From Paraspadella gotoi (taxonomy: Eukaryota > Chaetognatha): a DNA stretch of 64,000 nt. Shown piece after piece: positions 1 to 12,900 of the stretch. Location of the stretch: positions 22,325,942-22,389,941 of the forward strand of contig CM119268.1 in the NCBI GenBank assembly GCA_051294375.1, written 5' to 3'. The notes beneath the pieces are model-generated. The model saw only the letters and a program-made list of their open reading frames with translations, ran no database searches and was not told where the DNA came from. How positions within the stretch are numbered: the stretch's first letter is position 1; the number at the start of each line of letters is the position of its first letter. Position numbers and translations under genes: made by a program.

Positions 1-82
1 ATCTCACACTCTCTGCGATGTACATCACAAATGTCACTTATAACAAGTCGGTCCGTCCGTTTGTCTGATCGATGCCCAATTC

Positions 83-288
83 GGCCTTATTTTACAAAAG
101 CACCTCATTTCTACTTTAATTTAACATTCAAAAGATTTATAGATTATAAAATAGGTTAGGGACATGGATAAGGGTTAGGATTAAGGTTAGGAATCAGATG
201 GAGATTATATCAAGGAATTTATTTTTTGGGTTAGATGTTAGGTATAAATATAAGGAACGGAAACGAGGCGCTTTCGGAAAAGAGCGCC
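83..288. mobile_element. Palindromic MITE with telomere-like interior, copy 1
   Basis: Ends GGCCTTATTTTACAAAAGC and CTTTCGGAAAAGAGCGCC are inverted, and the interior contains degenerate TTAGGGA/GGTTAGGA units. The same plan recurs at 4065, 8100, 9242, 25509, 36553 and 63800. No coding capacity. Confidence 0.55.
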
Positions 289-518
289 AACATTTTTCCC
301 ATAATCTTTTCCGTCACCGATAAAAAGTAAAAAAAGTGAATCACCATTTAACGTGATGAAGTAAATGTTGTTTAATCCTGATTCGATTTTAACATTTTTA
401 TTCCTTTACTTTTCATCCTCCTCCTCTTCCTCCTCCTCTTCCTCCTCCTCCTCATCCTCGAGCCTTTTTTCTTCGTCCTCTTCCTCCCGGTGGTCGTTCT
501 TTGTCGTCTTCATTTACT

Positions 519-551
<33 letters not shown>

Positions 552-839
552 NNNNNNNNNNNNNNNNNNNNNNNNNNNNNNNNNNNNNNNNNNNNNNNNN
601 NNNNNNNNNNNNNNNNNNNNNNNNNNNNNNNNNNNNNNNNNNNNNNNNNNNNNNNNNNNNNNNNNNNNNNNNNNNNNNNNNNNNNNNNNNNNNNNNNNNN
701 NNNNNNNNNNNNNNNNNNNNNNNNNNNNNNNNNNNNNNNNNNNNNNNNNNNNNNNNNNNNNNAGAGAGAGAGAGAGAGAGAGAGATCCTGGGCGACGCTC
801 CCTGATCTCAGCACCACGAGGCTTAAAATCGCACGTGAA

Positions 840-1174
840 GAGGAGGGAGAAGGAGGAAAGAGGGAGAGAGAGGAAGAGAGAGGGAGAGAGAGGGGAGAGA
901 AGCAAAGAGAGAGAGAGGGAGGAAGAAAAGAGAAGAGGAAAGTGAGAGAGCGAGAGGAATAATAGAGGAGAAAAGACAGAGAGAGAGGGAAAAGACAGGG
1001 AGGAAAATAGGGAAAAAGAAAAGGAGGGAGAGAGAGGAGAGAGGAGAGAGGAGAGAGGAGAGAGAGAGAGAGAGAGAGGAGAGAGAGGAAGAGATGGAGG
1101 AGAGAAGAGAGAGGGATGAGCGAGAGGAGAGAGAGAAAGAGAAAGAGACGATAGCCATGAGAAAGAGAGAAGAA

Positions 1175-1212
<38 letters not shown>

Positions 1213-1500
1213 AAAGGAGAGAGGAGAGATAAGAAGATATACAGTAGGAAATAAGAAAGGGGAGAAAGAATGAATTGGGGAGGAAAGGAGAAAATGGGAG
1301 GTAAGGAGGAAAAGGAAAGGAAAAGGAAAGGAAAGGAAAAGGAAAAAGAAAGAAGAGGAGGTAAGGAGGAAGATGGGGTACATTAGAGTTGAAGATAGAA
1401 GAGAATAGAAAAGAGAAGAGAGAAGGGGATAGAAAAGGTGAGAGTAAATCGAGAAGAGGACAGAAAAGAGAAAAAGAAAAATAAAAAAGAAAAGAATTGT
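840..1500 (+). repeat. Purine-rich (GA)n and GGAGA low-complexity tract
   Basis: About 660 bases of nearly pure A/G beyond a 211-base gap (552-762) that itself lies inside a (TC)n to (GA)n switch. Long frames here are products of the bias, not genes. 1500-2080 is plain AT-rich DNA. Confidence 0.85.
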
Positions 1501-2084
1501 TTGCATGTTTTGTTCGCAAAAGATGCGGCGGTAGAAATAAAAATTAGTATCATATTACATATATTACATAATTACCCTTTACGATGATCGTTATCCTGTA
1601 AAAATATAATATAGGAATATAAAAACCCAATTCAATTGCCAGTTCTTCTTTTCCAAATTTCTAGCCATTTTTTGGAGTTCATTAAAATAATTATAAATAA
1701 TTACGAATAAATTCGATTGCAACCAACTGCAAAAAAAAACATAATTTTGAGATTTAGATGCAGAAAATAAATTATATTTCAAATTAATCTTTTGCTTCAA
1801 TTATTCGATACTTGTACATAGATGGCGAATGCCACTTATTTGTTGAAACAAGAAAAAAACAAAAGATATAAATTTCATTCTACATTTCCGAATTATCTAA
1901 TATTTTGTATACATGACATTTATTGTGTTTTGTGAAACTCGTGATTATTTGTACTACCGTGAACCATGATTAAACCTATTAAGCCGATTAAAAATCATAA
2001 ACACAAAAATTCCTAAACACGAAATAATTTTTTCCTAAATATAGAACAATTTGAGATTGAGGCTTGTTAAATAGATAACTCGAT

Positions 2085-2285
2085 AGGCGGGTAGGTCATT
2101 AAATTAACAATTAAAATTATACCTATTAGGTGGGTAGGTCATTTAATTAACAATTAAAATAATACCTATTAGACGGGTAGGTCATTTAATTAACAATTAA
2201 AATTATACCTATTAGGCGGGTAGGTCATTTAATAAACAATTAAAATTATACCTATTAGGCGGGAAGGTCATTTAATTAAGAATTA
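2085..2285 (+). repeat. 43-base tandem repeat beyond the stop of gene A
   Basis: Five units of AGGCGGGTAGGTCATTTAAT, then TAACAATTAAAATTATACC. It ends 45 bases before the stop codon of gene A, so it lies in or near its 3' untranslated region. Confidence 0.8.
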
Positions 2286-2329
2286 AAATTTCTTCACAGT
2301 TTCTTTTTTTCGTTCACCGTTTTTCCGCG

Positions 2330-5300
2330 TCACGTTTCCGTTTTCACGTCCACAACGACTTTCACATAATCTTCTTTCTCTTCGACGCCATCTGACGCGA
2401 ATTTCAGTTGGAGGAGGGAATTGAGTCCGTCTCTATGGAAACGCTCCTTGGCTTTTCTCAAGAGGGAGAACCTGATTTTTAAGGGAATTGGAATTACTAA
2501 TATAATAATAAGATAATTAAGTAAAGAGATTAGTCCTTTTATCCAGTTGAAACTATTACTACTTTATTGATAAGCACGCCAAGAGCTCAATATGAACGTC
2601 TTCATTAAAAGCTTGCTATTTAATTATCTTTTTAAAAGGATGGCAGCCTTAACTAACCATTAAGGCGTGGTAAAATTTCTAAATTTAACTTTAATTAACA
2701 TTTTAAAAGTGAGGAACGAACGACATTATACTAATGAACATTTATATAATAAAAAAATTTATAATAAAATTTACAATTTACGCAGTAGGCCATTTTTATA
2801 CTAGTACTAAACCAATAAATGTTAAATTTCAAAACAATTTTTTAAAAGATTTTTTTGCAGATTTGGATTCGTCATAAAAAGTTGATAAAAAGAAATATAA
2901 CTCTTTTTTGAAAAATTCCTTCATTAAGTGGGTCAAAAATTAGAAAAAGCTATATTTTAAGCTGAAAATTAACTTTTTATATATTAAATATAGTTTTTTT
3001 AATTTTTAACCCACTTAATGAAAGAATTTTTAAAATGATTTATATTTTCTTTTATCAACTTTTGACGAGGAATTCAAATCTGCAATCAAAATTAAGAAAA
3101 GCCTATTTTTGAAATTTTTTCGATTTTATAAGGATAGTACTATATATATAAATATAGCCTACTGCGAAAATTAAAAAGCATAAAATTAATTTTTTTTACA
3201 AATTAATGTTCACTGATGGTATGTTGTTCTTAATTAACTTTTAGAATTTTCGTATGTAACTTTCACTACGCCTTACTAACCATAAACATTGCTTGTACAA
3301 AACCTTTTTTATGAAGGAAAATATGATTTTTATGTTGGTTGGAGCAATTTCAAAAAAATGATGCATCTATTTAATAACTATATTAACTTTTGATGGTAGA
3401 CTGGCTAAACAATTTTAAGGCCTACATAATTTTAGTTTATTACGTCCTAAACTTTTAATCAATAAAATAGTTTTTTTTATTTATTTCAGTTGGATAATAA
3501 AAGCCTTATTAAGAGAAATAACGTATTAGAAATGACGAGAGAATATATGTTATTATAGATATTCAAACCCCACGCCACACTTTTTTAGATACACAGAAAC
3601 CTAGACATAGCTTATACCTTTTTTTGTTGGCCGCCTTGTGTCGACTCTCATGCCTGAGCATCGTGAAGTGATATATAGAATTTTTTATACTCTTTCGCTT
3701 GATCTGATAACCTTTAAACAAAGCATTAAAATTACGTCATATGTATACATATCAATCTGATATTGTAATAACTAAATAAGATATTTGATATCGATTAAAC
3801 CTGATTCCATTATTCTGAAGCCAAAGTCGTCATCTTCACCACCCCATCCCCAGTAAAGATTAGAGAATCCATTGACGGCGAAATATTGTTCTTTTGTTAC
3901 TGCCATCACGCCGCCAACCATCTGAATTTGCATTGGCCTTGGAGACAATCGGAGAGAGAAAATAAGGCTAAGTTAAGGGGACTGTTCGCTGACCCGAAAC
4001 AGTAACGGCGTGGGGGGGTCAGTTAATTAACCCACCGTAGAACTGGATATATGTGATCTTGGTCGGGCCATACTATTCAAAGGCGCCTCATTTCAGTTTA
4101 AATTCGGAATTAATTTAAATTTAAGGTTTAGAAATTAGGGTTAATTATGATTAAGAATTAGTTTAGGATATTGGTTAGGATATAGGATTAGTGATAAGGG
4201 GGTTAGGAGATTAGATTAAGGATTAAGTTAGTTAAAATTACGATTTTATAAGTACTTATGATTAAACATATATTAAAGTTTTAATTAAAATGTAGGTGTT
4301 ACGAAATCATTATCAATATATATCGAGGAAATCCAAACTTCTCTTCTTTCACCCCGATGCTCTTTTATTTCTATTTTACTAACGCAAGGAAATTCTATTT
4401 CTTCCGCGATCACAGCGACATCACTAGTTTCGAATTTGTATCATAGTATATATAGTATATACTTAAGTACAGTTCTCCGAGTGGCTACGCATGGCTGTTT
4501 CTGATTGGTTCCCGCCGTTTCGATAGATCTCAGGCTCGATTTCTATCGACGTGTGACCTCTCAGATTTGTTCAGTCTTGCAATGCGTTTTCTATACTTTT
4601 AAAAGATAAATTCGCTATTTAAGATATCTCGGAAACTTCTTTTTTAATAAGAAACTAGTGATCGCTGGATTGGTGGACTTTCCTTGTGATAGAGGCAACC
4701 ATTCTACAAATTTGGCTTCAGAAACAAGTAAGATGGATTCTTTAAACTTTATATATATATTTGCTGAGTGTGTATTAAATGTTTTGTTATTCCTTGCCCA
4801 GGACTTCTAACTCTCTACATTACTTCAGATACCAACTAGAAGTGCTGGGCTTAGACTTTGTCGTCAGTTCATCATCTTGAGCGTCTTGACCGGCGCCATC
4901 GTCTCGTCCGCGCCATCTAAACTCGAATTCCTCTCGTTTTGATAGCGCAGGATCAGCTCAGACAGTTAGTTGTCAAAGACAGCCACCTCTACGAACTTAG
5001 TTCAATACAGTAGGATTACAGAATAGAAATAGAGGACTTTCAGAAAATAGGGCTCATGGTCATTGGTGATTTTGAATAACTTTATTAGGTATAAACAATA
5101 GCATATTTTAGGTATTCTTACTTATATTTTAGAGTATCGACCATTGCACCCAAATGAACGAGTCCTGTTTTGTCACATCGGTACAAAATTCTTTCGTCTT
5201 CTGGAACAAGGTCGACGTCATGGAAGACAAAGCATTGGAGATCGGGTCGCATTAAACGCGCCGTCAGGAATCCAATATTAAATAATTTTCCTGAAACAAT

Positions 5301-7514
5301 TATGAACATCAAGTTTAAAAAGATAATTATTTTTTTTTTTAAATCGAGGTAGTATTTTAGTTTTTTTTATCAAAAATATTAAGTTATTAAAAGTTATTAA
5401 AAAGGATAATTTTCCCTCTTTATCCTTAAAATTTATCTATAGTTGTTAATAATATTGGTGATTAACATCGTTTTATAAGGAAAAGGCATATTATTTTTAG
5501 TTGAGAAATATAAAATCCCTCAACAATAACAAATTATAAATAACCTTAATCCCATAACAAATTATCCTCTCCACCCCTTTCTGTTCAGACTTTTAGATAT
5601 TTTGAAATTTTCAATAAATGACTTCTTAACAAGAATGATATCTAATATCTAATTAAAAAACTAGGGCAGAAAGTGTAGAAGATTAATTTGTGAATTATCT
5701 GAAATGAGATTGAGTTACTCAATCTCATTTGCATATTGTCGTATTTTGATTAAGCCTTGATAAATTTTTTTCTATTGCTTTAAAGGTTTCATATTAATAT
5801 TTTCATTAGTAAATGATCATGTTTATTTGTGATATAATTAATGATTTATCATAATTGCTAGTTTACTACTTTAATTGTTAATTATTATTAATTATCCGTT
5901 AGTCAGCTAGGATTACATGGGTCGGTTTGTACCGCTATGCCCTTGCTAGCTCAATACTTAGGTTTAACACTCATTGAGATAATAACATGTAATTGTTATC
6001 TTTTCATAGGTTTATACTTGAATACATTGCAAGCCAAATTCTTTAGTTCATTAGTGTTAACAAGAAGCTAATAGCTTCCAAACCATTAAGTAAGTCACTA
6101 ATTGAATATCGACTGAACCTGTATTAACCGATGTCATGTATACTGGGGGTAATCATTTTCATACAGAGATATCCCTCTGTTAGAGAAAGTAACTTTTAAC
6201 TTTGTGTTGCTCCCTCTATTTCCAGAAGACAACAAAAACATCCCTCTCCCCATTACATTATAAAAGAATATACTCTATATAAAAAATATAATTAAATCTA
6301 ATATATAGTAAAATTTCTTAAATTTTTACATATATTTTAAAATTTTAATATAAAATTTAGTAAAACAAGTAATCTTGCAATTTTTCATTTAAAATTTTAT
6401 AGTATTGATAATTAAATCTATTACTAAATAATATTCTATTAAGGTATTTATCTATTCCTTTTATTTAATTCTTATATTCATATATAGCAATGAGGGCAGT
6501 TGTAATAAACTATCTTTTCCTCCGTCCAAAGAGGCTTACCTTTATTGAAGGCCTTGTCCTTTTCCCCTCCTTGCTCATGACAAAGATCTGATAGTCTAGT
6601 TGTTGTCGTTGCAACAAAGGATGAATAATATGAAGGAAAACTTTTAAATTGTCCTCTCGATTTCTGCAACAAAAGATAAAAAGTAAATCAAATCTATATT
6701 ATATTAATTATTTAGTTATTAATTATTTAATTAATATTAAAATCTATATTATATAAATAATATGTAAATTAGTTAGTTTGTAAATGAATCACTAACCATA
6801 ATTGATTAGGTAGCAAGGAAAATTTAAGAGTTCACTCAAAAAAAGTTTAAATTTTATTTTTTTATTAAAATACAATGTTACATAAATAAAAAAAATTAAT
6901 GGTTACAAAATTTCTGCTCAGACATATATTTATTAATTACTTCATTGTTAATTTATTAATTGAAACTCTAAATTAATTTTTTTTAAATTTATACCTAAAT
7001 GGAACTATAAAGGCGATGGAATCAGTCGGTGTACAATTTTTTGGTTTCCAAGCTCCATTGACAGTAGAAAACAACCTGAGTCAGAAATTGGAAACTATTT
7101 TCTTCCTTAATTCAAAAGGTCTATTTCATGATATATTAAGTATTTGGTAAGAGATTAGTATTAATGATTAAAGTTAAAATTAAGAAATACGGCGCTCTCG
7201 GAAAATAGCGCCCTTTTTTTTTTTTTTTTTTTACTTCGTATCGTTGGGCAAATTCGTGTCATTGACTACGTTTTTGATGTAGTTTTGCCAAAACTTCAAA
7301 TTCGCGAATCCCGAACGTCGCCAGAGCGGACCTGAGGTCAAACATGTCTTTCACTCATTTACGTCAACAAAATAAACATCGAAAGAAACGGTTGCCATGA
7401 CAACAGACCGAGATCTTGAGGCAGTCGGCATTGAGAAGAGGCATTAGATTTAAATGACTTTTCCTGGGCGGAGATGAAAGCGGTTTTGGTTGTTGTTGTT
7501 GTTGTTGGTGTTGG

Positions 7515-7545
<31 letters not shown>

Positions 7546-7808
7546 GTTTTTGTTGTAGATGTTGTTTTCGTCTTATTGGTGTGGGTCGACTCCTGTGTCT
7601 TGTCGTTGTTGGTGACCCTTTTTGAAGCTAAAATGAATTTAAGTTGATGTTCTGTTAAATTACTTGATATTTATATTTATACTTTTTTGTATTTATATTA
7701 ACTCACTTTCAACTTTGTCGTTTTTATAGATTAACGATTGATAAATGGTTATCCCAGTTTTGGAATCTCCAGGAAAAATATGATTAAGAATGAAAAAGAT
7801 GAAGCTAC
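2330..7808 (-). CDS. Beta-1,4-galactosyltransferase-family (GT7) gene, paralogue A, with a frameshift
   Basis: Exons in transcript order: 7707-7808, 7409-7627, 7235-7331, 6995-7075, 6540-6663, 5122-5290, 3801-3937, 3618-3711, 2330-2471 (stop TGA 2330-2332). All junctions keep phase with GT-AG borders. Seen: a hydrophobic N-terminal exon, a Thr-rich stem with N-glycosylation sites, GAWKPKNC, NREDNLKVFLH, CFVFHDVDLVPEDE (DVD metal/UDP-sugar motif), YWGWGGEDDDF, HFTMLRH (Met and His metal ligands) and DGLNSLL near the C terminus. Known for the family: Golgi type II membrane enzymes that move Gal or GalNAc from UDP-sugar to terminal GlcNAc. Odd: exon 6540-6663 is 124 nt against 125 nt in paralogues, and its frame switches after LDYQIFV. 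This is either a pseudogenising deletion or a consensus error. The initiator Met exon was not found. Confidence 0.85.
2662..3274. mobile_element. Foldback MITE, copy 1 (in the last part of paralogue A)
   Basis: A 613-base element between direct repeats ACTAACCAT (2652-2660 and 3275-3283). Ends are inverted (AAGGCGTGGTAAAATTT against AAGGCGTAGTGAAAGTT) and inversion continues inward, with TTCATTAAGTGGGTC facing GACCCACTTAATGAA-like sequence near the centre. No coding capacity. The 9-10 base target duplication suggests Mutator-like mobilisation. It lies just upstream of exon 3618-3711, in the final intron of gene A. Confidence 0.75.
3940..5120. other. Intron of gene A without other recognised genes
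   Basis: Apart from the telomere-like MITE at 4065-4250, nothing is recognisable; 4380-5060 has higher GC but no supported exon on either strand. Confidence 0.5.
4065..4250. mobile_element. Telomere-like MITE, copy 2 (right end lost)
   Basis: Starts GGGCCATACTATTCAAAGGC and continues with TTAGGGTTAATTATG and GGATTAG-type units. Confidence 0.45.
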
Positions 7809-7924
7809 CTGAAAAAAATAATGTATAATGTATAAAGTATAATGTGTTTTATTGACGTGTGAATTACTTTTTACAAATAAAATTCATAAACAGTGATGGG
7901 TACTGGCTACTCTTCCGAAAATCA

Positions 7925-7989
<65 letters not shown>

Positions 7990-8099
7990 TACATGTAACA
8001 ATAAACGCGAGAATTTTTTTTTCGCCCATTTTATGTTCGTCTCTCTTTTTCGTTCACCATCTCAAAGGAATTTAAAACTGTTCAAAAAATAAATATTTA

Positions 8100-8579
8100 A
8101 AAAAATTACATTCAAGGTTACTTTAGGTTAGGGATTAGGGTTAAAAATTAGGTTAGGGATTAGGGTTAAGGATTAGGTTAGGGATTAGTGATCGAAGTCT
8201 GGGATTAGATGAAGGTTAATAACGACAAGGGTGATGAGACAGTAGTTATTGTTATGTTTTAGTGACAGAACCGTTCAATATAAGCAGTCCCTGAGCTTTG
8301 GATCAGGCTGTAACACCGTGTTACAGGCGGGTTAAGCGCCCTGTCCCTCTTAACTGCTAGGCGACCACCGGGCTAGAACTCCGGACCTTTGGGTTTGGAG
8401 GCGAATGACTTGCCTCCGGCACCAATGGCCGCTGATGAATGGTTAGTGGATTTTAGTCCACCATGAGGGTAAGGACTTGGATTAAACTTTTGGCAAGAGA
8501 TTAGAGCAAGATATTAATATTACTATAATGAAGTTAAAAGATTAGGAGTTTAAATGTGGGGCTCTAGGAAAATAGTGCC
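8100..8579. mobile_element. Telomere-like MITE, copy 3, split by a SINE
   Basis: Left part contains several GGTTAGGGATTAGGG units; right end is GGGGCTCTAGGAAAATAGTGCC-like. The SINE at 8236-8465 interrupts it. A 3' fragment of the same family is at 7130-7212, abutting an exon of gene A. Confidence 0.5.
8236..8465 (-). mobile_element. SINE-like element with terminal hairpin, copy 1
   Basis: About 230 bases. Read on the minus strand it starts with a GGTGGA/TCCACC hairpin-type end, then TTCATCAGCGGCC, GCCGGAGGCAAGTCATTCGCC, a tRNA A-box-like CGCCTAGCAGTTAAGAG, a TGTAACA/TGTTACA hairpin and GAACGGTTCTGTCACT. It is inserted into a telomere-like MITE (8100-8579). Related copies lie at 11570, 16491, 16715, 21357, 34550 and 43750. 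Classification as tRNA-derived is tentative. Confidence 0.65.
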
Positions 8580-9241
8580 GATAATACTATATCTGCTCAA
8601 AAAGGATGGACGGACAAATATAAATACATACATATATCTATTTATATATAAATAGTTACCTGTAGATACCTCGAGTTATTTCATCAATCATTTTTGAGAT
8701 AAATTCAACTTTGCTTTGAGAAAACACATTTGGCAGTCGGGTTAAGTCAGAGTTAAAACTGGTTTTTAAAGTTGACCGGTTTTTTGATTTGGTAAAGAGT
8801 TAAGTCGAAGCCGGTGGCGCCAACTAGGACGAATTTTGTCTTTTGTTTCTTTGGATTTTTTTTTTGTTGTTTATTTATAACAAACGAACTGTCAAAACAA
8901 ATTTGTCGTAAAAATCAAAACAAATTTTTTATGAAAAATTTTCGATCAAAAATAAATGTTTATTGTATATTGAATAGTATATTGTATAGTGAATAGTGAA
9001 AGTTATCTACTTTAGCCTATCATTAAATAGAAAACTAATATTAATTTATATATATAGTATATTTATTTTCATAATATAATAGGAACGAGATAGAAAATAT
9101 AAAATATATATTTAAAATATATACCGAAAAATAAATTGAAAATAATGAAAACAAATTATATCGAAAATAATTCATCTTGTTATTTTTACTCGATCGTGAA
9201 TCGGAAATTTAAATTTCGACCTTTAGCCAATAAACAATCTT

Positions 9242-9419
9242 GGCCTTATTTTCCCCGAATGCCCCATTCCATCTTAAATTCAAAATTAGATTAATTTTTT
9301 ATAGTTCGGCTTTAGGTTAGGAATTAAGTTAGTGATAAAGGTTATGGATTTAGTCTTTTGGTTAAAATTAAATTCTGTGATAAACGAAAAAAAATAGGGC
9401 ACTCTGGGAAAAGAGAGCC
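9242..9419. mobile_element. Telomere-like MITE, copy 4
   Basis: Best-preserved ends: GGCCTTATTTTCCCCGAATG at left and CACTCTGGGAAAAGAGAGCC at right, inverted relative to each other. Confidence 0.6.
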
Positions 9420-9916
9420 AACATCTTTTTAGTTGCGCCGCAAGTAAATAATCGATCGGTCAGTCCGTCCGTCTTTCGGTCCGTTCGTCAGTCTGTCCCG
9501 ATTAAGCCATGAGTAATTCTGCTTCAATTAATTTCGTATTTTGTAAAAAGGAAATGTACCACAAGACCTTCTCCATTAATGTGACAACCTAAAAAACCGA
9601 TCACGCGACCAAAAATTTCATGCGGCGTAATTAATGAAATAATGAGTCATTTTTATTAATACTTGGCAGACTAATCTACTTTTTTTTTATTTATTAAATT
9701 ATTCAATATTATAAAAATCAACATTACTAGATAGAAACTATCATAGTCATCAGTCAATGAACTACACTGTGATACATTAAAAGTTTGTAAGGCCTTGTAA
9801 AAAAGACGAATCCCTTAACCAACCATAAACTATTCAAAGTCAGGGGCAAGATAGCTTATTAAATGAATGGATAAACTTTACATTGGTTTCACCAATTTTA
9901 TAGATCAAATTGTTTT

Positions 9917-12900
9917 TCATCTCTCATTTTTCACGTCAACAATGATGTGAACAAACTCTTCTGATTTGACGAGCCTTTCCACAGAGTATTCCGCGTTGCT
10001 CAGAGAATTAAGTCCGTCGGTCTTGAAGACCCGCTTGGTCACAGCAAGCATTCTATATCTGAAAGAGGGCAGGGGTAATTTTTTTTTTTTGAAATAGTAC
10101 CATCCCAACATTGCGTTCTATTCACACTCCTAACGACTTTCCGTTTTGTGGGCAAAAGCGAGACGGTATTAGTGTAACCGCGCCCCTGAGCAGGTCTGAA
10201 GCCCCTTATCCGCTAGTGCGATGTACCACCCGGCGAGGTCTCATTAGCTACCTGCTAGGTTCCACAGGCCTTAGCCATAGAGGTTTAAAATCTTTCGTTA
10301 CTGCACATTGCATGCTGGACACTGGTCATTGGAGCCGAACTCCCTCTTCTCTTAAAGACTTTCAGGAGGATCGAATTACATAGACAATTAAGTCAAGGAT
10401 AATTGTTTGTTTCACACGAGTGATTATTTTTCACCTTTTTGGGTTTCCATTCGTGAACCTTCGATTTTTGTGCGTCAACATAGTGTAGTGATAGATAGAA
10501 TTTTTGGTATCTTCGCGGAGAGCGGGAATGCCTAAAAATCATTTTTTTTTTTTAAATATAGTTTTGAATTGTCATTTTTCTATTTTTAAATGAGAGGCTA
10601 AACCGATCGCTTGTAGTCTGAGGCCAAAATCGTCATCTTCGCCACCAGCCCAGTATTTGTTGGAGAAGCCATTTGCTGTAGTGAATTGTTTCTTTGTCAC
10701 GGCCAAGACTCCGCCCAGCATATGACTGTACATTGGGCTGTAAAAATTGAGATCACGTGAAAATATTTTGTTTAAGATTGAAAAGAAATTTTCTAAATTT
10801 TAATTTGATTTTACCGTTGTCATAATATCCTTCGGTATTGCTAACAAATCCTTTATTATACTATCTAGGAAAAAAGTATATAACGTTTTTAATAACGGAT
10901 ATCTATTCGAAAACTTGTTTGATTTAAAAAAGATCAGAATGTTTCCAGATTTACATTGAATTTTTTTTCAGTAGCTTTCTTCTATGTTTTTGTTGGTCAA
11001 AATTTTAGAAGTTACAGGCCAAAAAATATTGTTACTTCAAATGAAAAATGTCCAAAAAAATCATATTTAGTTTTCCTCCATTTTTGGTATTTAGTTATTT
11101 GTTTTTATTTCAAATAGAGTTATTTTTTTTTTAATTAGGCAATGCAAAAGGCCTTGCACCTCTTTTTGGTTAAAAAAAAGTATTATTATACTGTGGCAGT
11201 TATTAAAGAGAAAAGAGGGAAAGACATGCAACATCAATATTGGGTCTGAAAAGAATTGTGTTAAAGATATGGAAAAACATTTCAGTCATGTGAGAGCATG
11301 CCCAGATAAATGCAGGCAGTAGTCGATGCCGAGGAAGGGCATTCCAAATATTAAGAATGTTTTACCCATGTTTTGTATACTTTTTATTGAATAAATGAAT
11401 TATGTTATATACTTTTATCCTAGATAGTATGATTACTACACGTCAAATTACAAATAAAACTAATGTTTAAGCATTACGGAATCAATCCCAGCTGAACATT
11501 TAATTGGTCTTCACTCATATTAACCAAGATGTAACACTTTGAAAAAAAACCAAATAATTGACTTATGAGCAAGTGATAGAACCGTTCAATATAAGCACTC
11601 CCTGAGCTTTGGATCAGGCTGTAACACTGTGTTACAGGCGAGTTAAGCTCTCCGTCACTGTTAACTGCTAGGCCGCCACCGGGGTATTACTCCGGACCTT
11701 TGGGTTGGGACTTGCCTACTTCACTTCACTTTAGTCCACCATTATAATATTATCATTATTTAAAACCCAATTTGTTTCCTACGTATAATTTAGTGTATCG
11801 ACCATGGAACCAAAGTGTTTAGCTCCTTTCTCGTCGCAATTATACAAAATTCTTTCGTCTTCTGGAACGAGATCAACATCGTGAAAAAAGAAGCAGTTTA
11901 TGTCTGGACGAATTTCCACGGCGGATTTGAAGCCCACGTTATAAAGTTTGCCTATGATAAGTAGATCGGTTAGAAAAATTACTCGCGATCTTGATTATGA
12001 ATATGATGAAATGATAGAAAAATTAGTTTTGTAAAAATAAACATTTTATACATTTTTAGCTAAACATGCGCGGAAAAATGTAACTTGGAATTTATAAACG
12101 ATTAAAAGTATGGATTCTGAATTATAAATGAGAAAAAAACATTTTAGCCATAAATAATATTATAATATATTAATTCTCAATGAAAAGGAAGTATGGGAGA
12201 GATTAGGATTAGGGATTATTATTAATGATTATGGTTCAAGATTAGGGATTAGTATTAATGATTAGGGTTCAAGATTATTTTTTTATATTGGATGTACCAA
12301 TTTCATAATGACATGATGAATTGACCACAAACCTTTGTTAAATTTTTTGTTCTTGTCTCCTCCTTGTTCGATGACAAAGACTTGATAATCCATTTTCTGT
12401 CGCTGAAGAAAAGGATGAAGAATATTGAGGAAGAGTCGAAGGTGATCCTCCCGGTCTCTTCATTGTGAAAGATGATAATGTTAATGAATTATGATTCTGT
12501 GACAGTGATTACTAATTAGTGCCTCAGACTCAACAGTAAGGCGGAGTAAAAATTATCAATTTAACTTTAATTATAATTCTAACAGTGAGGAATGAACGAC
12601 ATTATACTAATATACATTTATTTATAAAAAAATTTTATAATCAATTTTACAATTTACGCAGTAAGCTATATTTATACTAGTACTAATCCAATAAATGTTA
12701 AAATTTCAAAATTATTTTTTGTAAGATTTTTTTTGCAGATTTGGATTCGTCATGAAAAGTTGATGCAAAGAAATATAACTCTTTTTGAAAAATTCCTTCA
12801 TTAAGTTGATCAAATATAAAAAACCTATATTTTAAGCTGAAAATTTAAGCAAAGTTCGAAATTAGTTTCTTCAACGATTTTTATTTTTGTACGGACATGT

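Noticed and set aside
365-1519. Long open frames in the first 1.5 kb on both strands
   Set aside because: They are translations of (TC)n/(GA)n low-complexity DNA and run across a 211-base gap; composition alone explains them.
8100-8220. TTAGGG-like arrays as a chromosome end
   Set aside because: They are degenerate, scattered, and bounded by the inverted ends of a short element, so they are not terminal telomere DNA.
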